Assembly: GCA_025766275.1 (NCBI GenBank)
Contig: JAFKAC010000008.1
Coordinates: 1,674,001 to 1,738,000 of the forward strand
Origin: Lactarius indigo
Lineage: Eukaryota; Basidiomycota; Agaricomycetes; Russulales; Russulaceae
Direction: 5' to 3'
DNA length: 64,000 nt
Position numbers and translations under genes: made by a program. The notes under the pieces were generated by a model. It saw only the letters and a list, made by a program, of their open reading frames with translations, was not told the DNA's origin and did no database searches. Positions 47,817 to 59,186 of this stretch are shown here, piece after piece (the first letter of the stretch is position 1; the number at the start of each line of letters is the position of its first letter).

Positions 47817-50079
47817 ATGCGGCCTTTCACTAGAGAAGCGCAGACTTCCCGCAACGCCATCGAGTCGAAACGCGCTCGTCGCGCAGAGGTTCTCAAACAT
47901 GCGCCTGCCTTCTCCGCAGATGAGCATCAAAAGTACCTGAATGCGACTGGTCTGTCTGTCTGTCGCGTTGCATGTTTAGGGGATGCTGACGTTGGGGAAC
48001 GTGTAGCGACAGAGATTGTAAAGAATATTCAAGCAAAAGTATGGACCGCCACGGCCGTGTTGGAGGCTTACCTTGCGCGTGCTGCTCAGGTACATGACGC
48101 CACGAATTGTCTGACGGAGGGTGCGCGGCCCCCTTTGCCCTTCCCACCACTCTTGTGGCTCACATTCCTTTTATCTCAGTATTCTTTGAGGAGGCTCGGG
48201 AGGAAGCGCGTAGGCTGGACGCTGAGTTTGCCAAGACGGGAGAACTCAAGGGACTATTGCATGGCGTGCCGATTAGCGCCAAGGATAGTTGTGCGTTATT
48301 TCCTCCTTTTCGTGTCAATTGTTGGGGCGTTAACGAAAACGCTTTGAAAAAGTCAACGTGAAGGGCTTCGACAGCACGATCGGGTACACGCGGTGGGGCA
48401 ATAAACCAGCCGAGCAGGACGCGGTCGTGCGTTTCCCTCCCACTGACGTCACCCACTTACATCTGAACTATCACCCCGCACGACAGGCCGTCGCTACGCT
48501 GCGCGCCGCGGGCGCCATAGTAATCGCCAAAACAAACGTCCCACAAACCCTCTTGGCGTTTGAGAGCGTCAATCCCCTCTGGGGTCGCACGCTGAACCCG
48601 TGGTCGACCGCACACACACCGGGTGGTTCCTCGGGCGGTGAGGGCGCGGTGCTCGCCGCGGACGGTGCCGCGCTCGGCCTCGGCTCGGACATCGGTGGGA
48701 GCATACGCATCCCTTCAGGGTACTGTGGGATATATGCGCTCAAGCCCGGGCACGGGCGTGTCTCGTACCATGGCTCCGTTGGTGCGTCTGCCTTGGTTTT
48801 GTTTTTCCTGATCTCTCATTTCTGGCCAGGCCCGAACCCCGGCTTCGAGGCCGTCCGCGCAGTGGCCGGACCCATGGGTCGCTCGGTCGCAGACCTCGAG
48901 CGTACGGCACGCGTTCTGTTTGGTGAGCGCGGTAGTGGAAACGCTTACCTCCCTGCGCCGATCCCGTATCGCGACGTGACGCTCCCTGAAAAGCTGCGAT
49001 TTGGGTATTATCTCAACGGTGCGTCGGCGCCTCGTTGCGGCCCTTTGGTTAAGAGGGTTGACGTATATGCGACAAAGACGGTGTGGTCAAGGGGTCTCCT
49101 GTGTGCCACAGGGCTGTACTAGAAACCGTGGAGGCCCTTCGCAAGGCGGGACACGAATGCGTCGAGATTAACCCCCCAGACGGTGCGTACTCTGGCAGGG
49201 GCTCCTCTCAGCGTCACTGAACGCAGCATACATGCAGCGACACGAGCGCTGCAGTTGTTTACGGGAATCACCTCAGCCGACGGATACGAAAAGCTCACCT
49301 CTCACCTTGGTCCTGACAAACAAGTGCGATCGTCGATCCATTCTTCTTTGTAACGTCTCGCGCTAAGAGGCTCGTTTAGGAATCTGCGCTCTTCTTGGTC
49401 ACATTGGGTCCGCGCCTCCCTAGTGAGTAATAATGAGCACCTCGTACACCCGTTTCGCTCATGGCCACGCCGTGAAACAGGTTTCGTGCGCTCCGCGGCG
49501 AGCTGGGCCATCCGCACCTTCGTCGGCGATGCGCAGTTCGCCTCGGTCCTTTCGCATTCGCGTCGGAAGACGGTGCGGAAGTACTATGACTACGTCGCGG
49601 ACAAGCTCGCCTTTGAGCGCGCGACGCGCGGCACGCTGTGGAGCGACACGGCGGCCCTGGACGCGGTGATCGCACCCGTACAGGCTGTGCCCGCAGTGCC
49701 ACACGGCGGGTGCGACAGGCTCTCGCCGTTGGCGTGCTCTACGCTGTTGTACAACATCGTCGACTCGCCCGTGGGCGTCGTGCCCGTCACACGCGTCGAC
49801 TCAGCGCGCGACGCGCTGTCGGACGCGTGGCGCGCAGCCCCTGGCAACGGGTCGAAGCTTCTCGAGCGCGGGCTGTATGGGCCCAAAGGCGCGTATGACG
49901 TCCGTGCGATGGAGGGCCTGCCGGTTGGCGTGCAGATCGTTGGCGAGGCGTGGGGTGAGGAGAAGGTGCTTGCGATCATGCACGTCGTCGATGCTGCGCT
50001 TGGGCCGCGCGGGTTTGGTCCTGGGTCGTGGTCCCCGAGCAAACAGCGTGGCGCAGCGTCAGCGCCATCAGAGGAGTGA
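47817..50079 (+). CDS. Amidase signature family enzyme, acetamidase-like (copy 1)
   Basis: Ten exons: 47817-47949, 48007-48120, 48180-48290, 48353-48426, 48487-48781, 48830-49018, 49078-49182, 49238-49323, 49380-49422, 49481-50079. They total 1749 nt, 582 residues. The amidase signature triad is visible: Lys in LHGVPISAKD (~115), the cis-Ser in TPGGSSGGEGAVL (~190-200) and the nucleophile Ser in GSDIGGSIRIPSGY (~215). FGPGSWSPSKQ closes the domain. The family hydrolyses small or fatty amides to acid and ammonia, usually in the cytosol, and in fungi serves nitrogen scavenging. Intron 1 contains a (GTCT)n run. It is followed by a tandem copy with the same exon plan. Substrate unknown. Confidence 0.88.
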
Positions 50080-50640
50080 GCGGTTTTGGACGGTTTTTAA
50101 TAGATACCCAGAGACGTGAATTGCCATTTTATGCTCCCAGGCCTGGCGGTTTGCCCTGCACTAGTGTATATGGAATGCCTCACTGGCACACTACCACTGA
50201 GTACCAACACAGGTGTGGGATCTATTTTTACCAAGTTAACACGTATCCCTTCGAAGCGGCCCCACTCGACACTCCGGATGTATAAGATTGATGCCGTTAT
50301 GCCGCTGACCTGACGACGTTCTGACGTACGAGGTGCAACTATGATAGAACAGTAGCTTACAGTGTCAATTCACTTGGCTGGACGCACGCAACAAGACTGA
50401 ACAAGTGCGACGCCTTCCTTTTACCCGCACCTTATCCATCAAACCCGCGGCACAAGCCGTAAATACGGGGCGTTGAGCGTCCTACCGCAGGGGTTGCGCC
50501 CGTAGTCCTAGGGTTTCAAGTCTCCATAATCCGTAATAGGAACGCCAGCTAGCCCCGGATATGAGGCTGCGACGCCCGTCCTTGTTCTTCCTCACATATA
50601 TATAATCTGGCTTCGACTTGATTCGCGAGATAGAACCCTC
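50080..50640. other. Spacer between tandem amidases
   Basis: About 560 bp. No gene is seen. A CACATATATATAATC stretch at ~50593 is a TATA-box candidate ~45 bp before the second amidase ATG, the same spacing as in copy 1. Confidence 0.5.
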
Positions 50641-52872
50641 ATGTGGCCTTTCACAGACGCACAGCCCTACCGCAGCACCATCGAGTCGAAGCGCGCGCGC
50701 CGCACGGACGCACTCGGTCACGCGCCTGCTTTCTCTGAGAACGAGCACCAAAAGTACCTCGATGCAACGGGTTAGTGGTGATCACCGCAGTGTGTGTGCC
50801 GGTGAATCGATTTCCTTTTTTCTTTTTTTAGCGAAGCAGATCGTGGAGAATATTCAAGCCAGAGTGTGGACCTCTACGGCCGTGCTAGAGGCGTACCTAG
50901 CGCGCGCTGCTCAAGCGCAGGAGGCAACGAATTGTCTGACGGAAGGTGCGCGACCAATTTACACCCTTTGTTTCTTCTCGAGCTTACGTTTCTGTCTTTG
51001 CCAGTTTTCTTTGAGGGGGCTAGGGAGGAAGCGCGTAAATTGGACGCCGAGTTTGACAAGACGGGAGAGCTTAAAGGACCGTTGCATGGTGTGCCAATTA
51101 GCGTCAAGGACGTCTGTACGTCCCTCTTCCCACCTTGCGCGCCGAGTTTCTGACGAAAACGTCGCAAAAGTCGACGTGAAGGGCTTCGATAGCACGATCG
51201 GGTTCACTCAGTGGGCCAACAAGCCCGCCGAGAAAAACGCACCAGTGCGTACCTTCCTCCCCCCACGTGACAACGACTGACCGATCGTTAGCTCGTCGCC
51301 ACCCTGCGCGCAGCCGGCGCCGTCGTGATTGCCAAGACGAATGTCCCGCAGACGCTGTTTGCGTTCGAGAGCAACAACCCGCTCTGGGGCCGCACACTCA
51401 ACCCATGGTCTACCGCACACACCGCGGGGGGCTCTTCAGGCGGCGAGGGCGCGCTGCTTGCCGCGGACGGTGCCGTGCTCGGCGTCGGGACGGACATCGG
51501 TGGGAGCATACGCATCCCGTCGGGCTACTGCGGGATCTATGGGCTCAAGCCGGGTCATGGGCGCGTCACGATGGAGGGCAGCGCTGGTACGCCGGTCTAA
51601 TTGCGCCCGGTGTCTGTGCCGTTCTCATATACCAGAGCAGATCCGACCCCCGGTTTCGAGGCTGTCCACGCGGTGGCGGGTCCGATGGCCCGCTCGGTCG
51701 CTGACCTCGAGCGCATGGCGCGCGTCCTGTTTGGCGCGCGAGAGGCCGGACACGCGTACTTCCCGTCGCCGATTCCATACCGTGACGTGAAGCTTCCCGA
51801 AAAGCTGAGATTTGGATATTATCTGAATGGTACGTCACGACCTTCCTGTTAGCCTGGGGTGGTTTGATACATGTGTGAACGGAACAGATGTGGTGGTCAA
51901 AGGCTCTCCTGCGTGCCAGAGAGCCGTGTTAGAGACTGTGCAAGCACTGCGCGCGGCCGGACATGAATGCATCGAAATTGACTCTCCAGACTGTGCGTAC
52001 AGTAATTGATCTCTGTCGTCATGGCTGAGGTTACGTTGGACGCAGCAATCCAGGCGCTGTTGTTGTTCGGCGGGCTCACATCCGCAGACGGGTATGAAAC
52101 GATGATGTCACACCTCGGCCCGGACAAGAGAGTACGGATGCCGTTCCCCCGTATTTTCTCACGCTAACCAGCGCTCGTTCAGGAACCGGCACTGTTCGTC
52201 GTCACACTTGGTCCTCGCTTGCCCAGTGAGTAAAATCCGTGCATATAACATCTTTCTCAACCACCCGAATGCACCATAGATTTCGTTCGCACGGCCGCTA
52301 GCTGGGTCATCAGCAACTTCGTTGGAGACACCAAGTTCGCCTCGTTCCTCACACACTCGTACAAGAAGACCGTGCGCCTGTTCTACACCTACGCCAAGGA
52401 CAAAACCGCGTTCGAGCAGCAAACGCGAGCTGCCCTGTGGAGCGCTCCACTGGACGCGATACTGGCACCTGTCCAAGCAGTGCCAGCCGTGCCGCACGGC
52501 GGGTGTGACCGCCTTGCCCCACTCGCTTGCGCGACGCTATTGTACAATGTTGTCGACTCGCCAGTTGGGGTGGTTCCCGTTACGCGAGTCGATGCAGAGC
52601 GTGACCGGTTATCGGATGAGTGGCGTGCTGCCCCTGGCAACGGCTCAAAGCTCCTCGAGAGCGCGATGTATGGGCCCAAGGGTGCGTACGACGCCAAGGC
52701 TATGGAAGGGCTCCCTGTTGGAGTGCAGATCATTGGCGAGGCGTGGGGCGAGGAGAAAGTTCTCGCGATCATGCATGTTGTTGATGGCGCTCTTGGACCG
52801 CGTGGGTTCGGTCCTGGGACTTGGGCGCCAAGTAAGCAGCGAGGAGCGGCGAAAAACACGCTTGTCAGATAA
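50641..52872 (+). CDS. Amidase signature family enzyme, acetamidase-like (copy 2)
   Basis: Ten exons: 50641-50770, 50832-50945, 51005-51115, 51171-51244, 51292-51586, 51638-51829, 51888-51992, 52046-52131, 52183-52225, 52280-52872. They total 1743 nt, 580 residues. Exons 2-5 and 7-9 have exactly the lengths of copy 1. The triad motifs LHGVPISVKD, TAGGSSGGEGALL and GTDIGGSIRIPSGY are intact. The end is FGPGTWAPSKQRGAAKNTLVR. Differences are spread over the chain, so both copies seem to be under selection and not a very recent duplicate. Its stop lies only 50 bp from the COX23 stop on the other strand. Confidence 0.88.
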
Positions 52873-52922
52873 AATGTATTGATGGATATACCGTTCGTTC
52901 GTAGAGATAGAAACTACTGCTA

Positions 52923-53328
52923 TCAATATTTCCCAGCTCGGCGGTCTGCCTTGCGTTGCTCCATCTCGGGAAGTGGTCAGCGTTCGTGACGTGTGTTGGT
53001 ATAAGACGAGAGAATGTGGGACGAACCCATGCTTTCTTGCAGTCGCGGTAGGCCTGGAAGAAGTCAAGACATTTGTCCCGGTCGTAGTCATTTCTGTTGA
53101 GACAGTCCATTGACGCCTTGGATGCCTCGTCACATGGACTTGACGGTATTAAGGTCATGCACCACAACGAACAACGGCAAATAACCCTCACTCGGTAAAC
53201 TGTGAATTGGTTTGTTTCTAAGGAAGCGATTATTACTCGACAAGAAAGAAAATTGAAAATGGGGTCACCTGAAAGGTTTCTCTGTAATTTTTTGGAGAGA
53301 AAACGGGGACAGGAGTGTCGTCGGACAT
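52923..53328 (-). CDS. COX23: Cytochrome c oxidase assembly factor Cox23 (twin CX9C)
   Basis: Four exons: 53269-53328, 53192-53217, 53027-53138 and 52923-52964, total 240 nt, 79 residues. The twin CX9C motif is CDEASKASMDC and CLDFFQAYRDC at ~31-41 and ~52-62, with the LNRNDYDRDK linker typical of Cox23/CHCHD7. The C-terminus KKAWMEQRKADRRAGKY also fits. The protein is imported by the Mia40 pathway into the intermembrane space, where the cysteines form disulfides, and supports complex IV assembly. Exon 2 has only 26 nt. Reading it (KQTNSQFTD) restores the usual spacing before DPCDEA. It is divergent from the potassium channel with 57 bp between starts. Confidence 0.88.
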
Positions 53329-53385
53329 GTGGGATGGTGACGGTAGTGACTAAAAGTAAAGCCAGATGAATAAGGGGCACGTTCA

Positions 53386-55205
53386 ATGCCTTCGACTAGG
53401 CCTACTTCCATCCCCCTCGACGCTTTCCCTTTCCTCGGTCCCCGGACGCGCAACGACGACATCCTCACCGACCAACCTCCGTTTGTACGTTCCCCTCTAG
53501 GTACCCACCATGACCCCCACGACGACCACGACGCCCCGCCGCTCTCCGCCCACGGTGGACCGAACATCGGGCCTCCATGGCGTCTGTACCTCTACAACCT
53601 CCTCGAGCGGCCCAACTCGTCCCCCGCAGCCGTGCTCGTGCACGTCCTCATCACCGTGCTGATCGTCTTCTCCGCCCTCGTCACTATCCTCGAGACCGTG
53701 CCCGCGTTCCACTCCCTCCCCGGCGGCATATGGTTTGGCATCGAGACGAGCCTTGTGGCGCTCTTCACCGTCGAGTATATCGCCCGCTGCGCCGCCACCA
53801 GCTTTTCGTGGTCGGCCTTCTTTGGCTGGGCCGGATGTACGTCTTCGTTCTCTTGTCTCTTCGGTGATGGCGATGTGGTGGCGGCGGCGGCGACGATGGT
53901 TCTATCCTGACGGTATTGCATTCCCATCCCATCAGCGTTCCTTGGCATTACGGACCTTCTCGCCATCTTGCCTTATTACATAGAGATCGCCCTGCAGAAG
54001 GATACCGTCAGTTTCATTTCATCTCCACTCTCTCACATGCTTATCTTATCGCTCCAGTCTACACTCTTTCGCTTTTCCATACTTCGCACATTTCGCCTGG
54101 TTCGCGTCTTCCGTCCGTTCCGGTACAACAATACCCTTCTGTTGTACGTGCCTTTTCCCTGGCTTTCATAGCTTCCGTACGGAGACGCCAACGCACTCAG
54201 GACGATCGAGGTCATGTACCTCTCCTTCCGACGCTCGCAGGACGCGCTTCTCGCTCTTGGGTTCTTCGTACTCATGGTGGTTGTCGTCTTCAGCACCCTC
54301 ATGTACGTGTTGCCGTTCTCTTCATACCTGACGCCGGCTTATATATTGTCTTGAGATACTTCATTGAGCGTGGTACCTGGGACGACACACTTGAGACTTT
54401 TATCAACTCAGACGGCGACCCGTCCCAGTTTGCGGTCAGTCTTCGTTGGCCGCGCGGTCCTCTTATAATGCCTAACCTCCATACCTGTGCCAGTCAATAC
54501 CTGCCGCAGCGTGGTAAGTTGTCACAATATTCCTAACTCTCGAGTCTAATCCCGTTCCCAGGTTTGTCATCGTCAGTACGTACTGTTTACCTCGCCCAAT
54601 AGACGAGCACTTGACGCCGCTTTCCATGCAACACAGCTATCTCGACGGTTGGCTACGGTGAAATGACACCCTCGCTCGTTCCTCGGGCGCTTAATCACCC
54701 TCCCCCTGCTCCTCTTTGGGCTCCTGCTTATCGCGCTGCCCTCCTTCGTCCTCGGACGCGAGTTCAGCATGATCTGGAACGACATGACGAGTGGGCAAAT
54801 TCTGCGCACACCTTTCATGCAATCTGAGCTGGTGCGTTCAATCTTCTGCCCCGTACTCTCGTCTCTCCCGTGGTCTCACGAGACGAGCAGTTCACGCAGA
54901 GTCCGGGACTCCTCTCGCGCCTGCGGTCGCGTCAGCATGCATCCGAAGAGCACCTGCACGCCGCTTCGGCGGCGGAATCGTCAGCAATTGACCCGACGTG
55001 CGAGCATCATGACCAATCGTATCATCAGCTCGTGCAGTCGCAGACAGCATTAGAGTCGCAGCTCGCGGAGCTGCGCGCCGCTATGGACACGCAGAGCACT
55101 TTGCTGCGGCGGATAATGGAGCGGGATGGACGCGAAGGGGAGCTAACACTGGTTGGATCGCGGGTGGCTAGATCTATCATTGCGTTGATCTCATTTTTGC
55201 GGTAA
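53386..55205 (+). CDS. Voltage-gated potassium channel (Kv-like), one frame shift after the filter
   Basis: Nine exons: 53386-53836, 53936-54006, 54058-54143, 54201-54302, 54356-54434, 54494-54513, 54562-54575, 54637-54831, 54891-55205. S1 is AVLVHVLITVLIVFSALVTI, S2 IETSLVALFTVEYIARC, S3 FLGITDLLAILPYYIEIAL. S4 carries arginines every third residue (FRFSILRTFRLVRVFRPFR). S5 is ALLALGFFVLMVVVFSTL, the filter is TVGYGE, S6 RLITLPLLLFGLLLIALPSFVLG, and a coiled coil ends the protein. Exon lengths sum to 1333 nt, one more than a multiple of three: an extra base at ~54668-54676 (ACACCCTCGCTCG) separates filter and S6 frames. Either a sequence error or a disabling mutation. Plasma-membrane K+ channel if intact. 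Confidence 0.8.
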
Positions 55206-55355
55206 TTTATTTCGGAAGATACAGTTGCAAAGAGTAGTTACGTTATGTGACGAAATGCAATGTTCAACCATTGTGTCGAGTGGCAGTGAAAAGCAAAGTC
55301 GCCATACAAATTTGATTTTTCTTAGTCGAACTTCTCCAGTAAGACAGGGCGGCGG

Positions 55356-56561
55356 TCAGCACAAACCCATGAAAATGCCGTCATCGTACGGGCCTAAATG
55401 GTTCAAAATATTGCCGTGCAGCACGTCCGGCACGTCGCCGACGGTGCACAGCGTCGACGGATTGTCTCGTCCCGGACACGCGACCCACGCGTCCGTGTCC
55501 CGAATATGCACCTCGCCCGTGGGGATGTGCGAAGCCCATGAAGCGCCCCGGCACGATCGGGATGGGGTCCTCGCGGTTATTGACGTGCGTAAGTGTGAGT
55601 GCGCCGGCGGCGAGCTCGTCCACATGGTCCGCGAACGCTGCGTTTCCGACGCGCGGCATGCCGTAGCCGACCATGCGCACGCGCGTGCCTGCGGGCAGGT
55701 GCAGCGGGAGGTACACAGCATCGAGCAGCGCGAGTGCTGCGCCGAGCGAGTGTCCGGTGACGGTGACGGAGGACGCGCCATGCTGTGCGGAGCAGTCCCT
55801 GCACCTGCGCGAGGATCGTCTGTGCTGTCCTGGTGCCGGTCATTTGTTGCACCGTCAGGTTGGAGACATGCAGTGGCTTACTTTGCGTGTTCGGCTGCGA
55901 AGCCGCTGTGTACTTGGATCGAGGAGGGAAGGCCGGGGAAGAGCGTTGAGTCTAGGTTGGTCATAAAAACGTCGATGTCCGTTAGATCTGCAAGGCTAGA
56001 GGGAGAAGTGTCCGTCAGTCAGGGCGTTCGCGTGGGTTGATTCTTTACTCACATGCTCGTGGGGTTCGTTCCTTGATGGGCGACAACGACAGAGCTCAAG
56101 GTGGGGTCCCACCCAACGTACCCTACACATTGCTCAGCGTTACCCCCATGTTATGACTATGGTGAAAGTCACGGACAGAATTGGACTGCAGAGCCAGTCT
56201 CCACCCGAAGCCGAGGGCTGGAAATCCGGGTTTCCCTCACAGTTCGCTAGCGAGGTCGCAATCAGTCCCCACGTCTTCTGGAGTGTTAGAGGGACCCATA
56301 ATACGAACCTCCGCACGACCAAGTCAGGGTATTCGAAGGGTTGCAGTAAGCCGCCGCAGCGTAGAAAGAGTACGGCTTGAAGTCTTCAATCTGCGCTTGA
56401 CTTAGGGTGGTGATGCCCTGCCGCTTGACGACGGCAATGGCATAGGCGATTCTGAAGAATGCAAAGCTAGCGAAAATGTAGGATAGCATTTCACGCAACG
56501 TTTCAGGCGGAGAGAACACCGAGAATAAACTGACGAGATCGTGCGCCTTTAAGCGAGACAT
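55356..56561 (-). CDS. Secreted class 3 lipase (feruloyl-esterase-like), with two frame shifts
   Basis: Start is ATG 56487-56489 (MLSYIFASFAFFRIAYAIAV, a signal peptide) or the in-frame 56561. Exon 1 ends at 56309 (SCGG). The next exons code ANCEGNPDFQP, YVGWDPTLSSVVVAHQGTN, then LADLTDIDVFMTNLDSTLF and KTAQTILAQVQGLL. The nucleophile elbow is VTVTGHSLGAALALLD at ~55735-55785, then GYGMPRVGNAAFADHVDEL, NREDPIPIVPG (Asp) and DVLHGNILNHLGPYDDG. Two +1 shifts break it: just before the HGASSVTVTGHSLG block (~55776-55785) and in CATCCCCACGGGC (~55527-55534). An alternative acceptor at ~55810 would avoid the first but loses a conserved helix. The family hydrolyses triglycerides or feruloyl esters outside the cell. 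Confidence 0.75.
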
Positions 56562-59186
56562 GCTCTGGCCTCTTACGAGATCTTAGCGTTCGACCAGGAG
56601 AAAAGGCATGTGCACTGGAAGGGTCCTGATGCAAACAAAGCTTATTATTTCAAGAAGCGCCAGTGATCGTTTGGGCTTGGTCTGAGAATATACCACAGAA
56701 TCTTCGACCCCAGGTGGCCGCGGACATAACCAGCCTGAGGTCATGAGAAATAAAAATATCGTCTAGTCAGAGTCGATCATGTGAAACGTCAGCGAGTCAG
56801 CAGCATCTACGAGCAATAAAAACTCCAACTACAGGAGAGCCTTCCAACTTATCTGAGAGCCTAGCATTGAAGAGACAGCGTCCGCTTTCCTCGGAGAGTA
56901 CAGTGGGGTCAAAAAAACTACTCACGGGGTGCCGCGTGCCTGCACAGAAACCACGAGGTGCGTGGGTCACGAGAAACCTTGAAGAACATGGATAGGATAG
57001 CACCGATTATGGTATTTGTTGGCGACGGACGCGAGAAACGTAGCTGCTCGGAACAGCTCCCGTGTAACCTTGGGTGAGTCCCAAAGTCCGAGTTTCTATG
57101 TGTGGAGATGAAAGGACAGAGCGTCAAGTTTTCCATGTGGTAGTCGGCGCTTGGTTACGGCCCGGTGCGTCACCAAGCTGATACGCTCGGGTGTTTCTTG
57201 TCTTGGCCCTCATGCATCATGTGTCGAAGCTTGTTTCCCAGTCACAGCGTTGCGAACTGCGATGATCAAGTACGTTCGGGATCAAGGTGCTATCATGATG
57301 CTGCAAGGTTCGTCTTCTTGAGGCAGTGCCCAGACTCGGACACGGCCGTGAGGCTGTTGAGTGTTAGAGGCTCTATAATATTCGTAAAGAGACCACTGTG
57401 CGTTCACCGTACTGGCACAGTAGGTGTCGTTGACGATACAAGTTACAGTGCAGGTACAATAGTTGGGCGTCGTCGGGTCGTCGGGACTTCAGTTCCTTTC
57501 GGGACTCGCCGCTATGACACGAACAGGCAAACGTAATGGATGGGCTGAAACCCACTTTTACAGATTAATTAGGAACTTGGAAAGACAACAGATGCCACGC
57601 CGTGATATACAATCCTGCACCGAGCCAACGCAACACACGTGTTTTGATACCATCTTGACTCAAAGTACTTGCTCAAGTCGGATCAAATACGGGATGATGC
57701 ATGTCGTCGATTCAACTACTTCTAAATGGGGCCTGCACATCCGGCCAATCCGCAACATCGATGTCAGTTCGGGAATACGGTGGCGGTGGCTGGTCAGGGC
57801 TTCTATCATATTCGCAACTAAAGCCTCCGAATGTCCACCCTCAGGTAAGAGGCGATTGCCTAAGACCTTTGAGGGATTACGCCAATGTGATGCCGCGGCC
57901 TTTCGTATGCCGAGGATGCTGCCACGACACGAATAGAGGCGGCGACTTCTGTGCAATCTCCGCTGATGCATATCTGCGATTGGCCACGGGATTCTCGGAG
58001 CATTGGTTTTGATTCTGTCAATGCCCATCTGTTTAATTTACTCAAGTCGGTGCGGCGCCCACGGCTCTTCGAGGTCGCACGTGTATATCCTGTCACCGTA
58101 AGTCCGTTGGGCCTACGGGAAGTGGTATCAACTATCTCCTGCAACCAGTTTCTGGGTGTGCTTTTCGACCCCGAGACTAGGGAGAAAGAGAATTTTAGCC
58201 AGCGGTTTGCCTGCTGGTTACCATTGTGGCTCGTCTCAATGAGAAGTTCTCTTACCAAAGACGGACTTAGTTTCGACCATGTGCTATCTTTGCTCATTAT
58301 TCTTCGCTCATCGGCACCAGACCCCTCGGTTGTGTAACGAACAGTCCCGCATCTGGCGTCTCGATTTTGATGACGTTGTTGTGCACGTTTCCTATGAGGA
58401 CGGAACGAGAGCTCGACGGTACCCGCACTGTCTAGGTCCCCCTCAGAGATCGGAAGCTCACTTTGCGTTTTGGGGTTTTTCGACCGACCACTGTGATGGA
58501 CCATACAGTCAACGCCCTGCAGAGGGGAGAGCCCTCTAACATCTGAGAGGGCAGCGTCCTTTTTTCGCGCCTTTGCGACACTTCTATTCAACCCAGAAAA
58601 TCCACATCTCTATTCGGTGCTTACCACAGCGTGCAGCAGTTGACATTTTCCATCAACTAATGTTGCGAGGTTGCGCCTCAATGGGCATAGTCGCGAATAC
58701 AGCACGGCGTACAGTCATACCTGTCATCATGTATCGAGTAATAGGACCAAATATGGAATGCCGCATCCAAAAAGGGAAGGTGTTTCTGAAGTTATATAGC
58801 CTCCACAGGAGCAGACAGCATAACCGACGGAACGTTTTACGATCTCTCAACCAACTCTCAACTGTACAGGCTATACTGTACCTGTACCAACCCTCGCTGC
58901 CAGTCCACTGAGTGACGATGGCCTTAACTTCTGAACGTACTATACTACTTTTACTACCTTCATTTGAAGCGCACTGGCACCCGTCATGAGAGAAAGGCAA
59001 TCGGATGAACCCGAGTGGCCCGACGATCGGTCTCAAATTCCTAGTTGGGTATAGCCTCTGACTTTATGACCCTAACGGTTATGTATGCCAGTTGTCACTT
59101 CTAGTATAAAAAAGAGCTATGAGACCCCCTCTGCGTCTCTTTCTGGTATTCCCTAGCTCCGTCCAGAGGCTAAGAGCGCGGCCCCA
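56562..59186. other. Long gene-poor interval between lipase and GH5
   Basis: No gene I can support. A 243-codon open frame on the minus strand (57860-58591) and a 128-codon one on the plus strand (57951-58337) overlap; neither shows a known domain. A minus-strand cysteine-rich stretch near 57310-57490 (NYCTCTVTCIVNDTYCAS) could be an exon of a small secreted protein, but no start or signal peptide is found. Confidence 0.4.
59104..59111 (+). promoter_or_regulatory. TATA box of the GH5 gene
   Basis: TATAAAAA lies 76 bp upstream of the ATG, followed by a CTCTGCGTCTC-type pyrimidine-rich tract where transcription probably starts. Confidence 0.5.

Noticed and set aside
55800..55815. Alternative intron acceptor (GCGCAG) that would avoid the first lipase frame shift
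   Set aside because: It keeps the frame but deletes the conserved helix KTAQTILAQVQGLL before GHSLG; a one-base shift explains the sequence better. The second shift would remain in any case.
57860..58591. 243-codon minus-strand frame
   Set aside because: No ATG-associated promoter, no splice structure, composition looks random, and a plus-strand frame of similar quality overlaps it. I cannot choose a strand.
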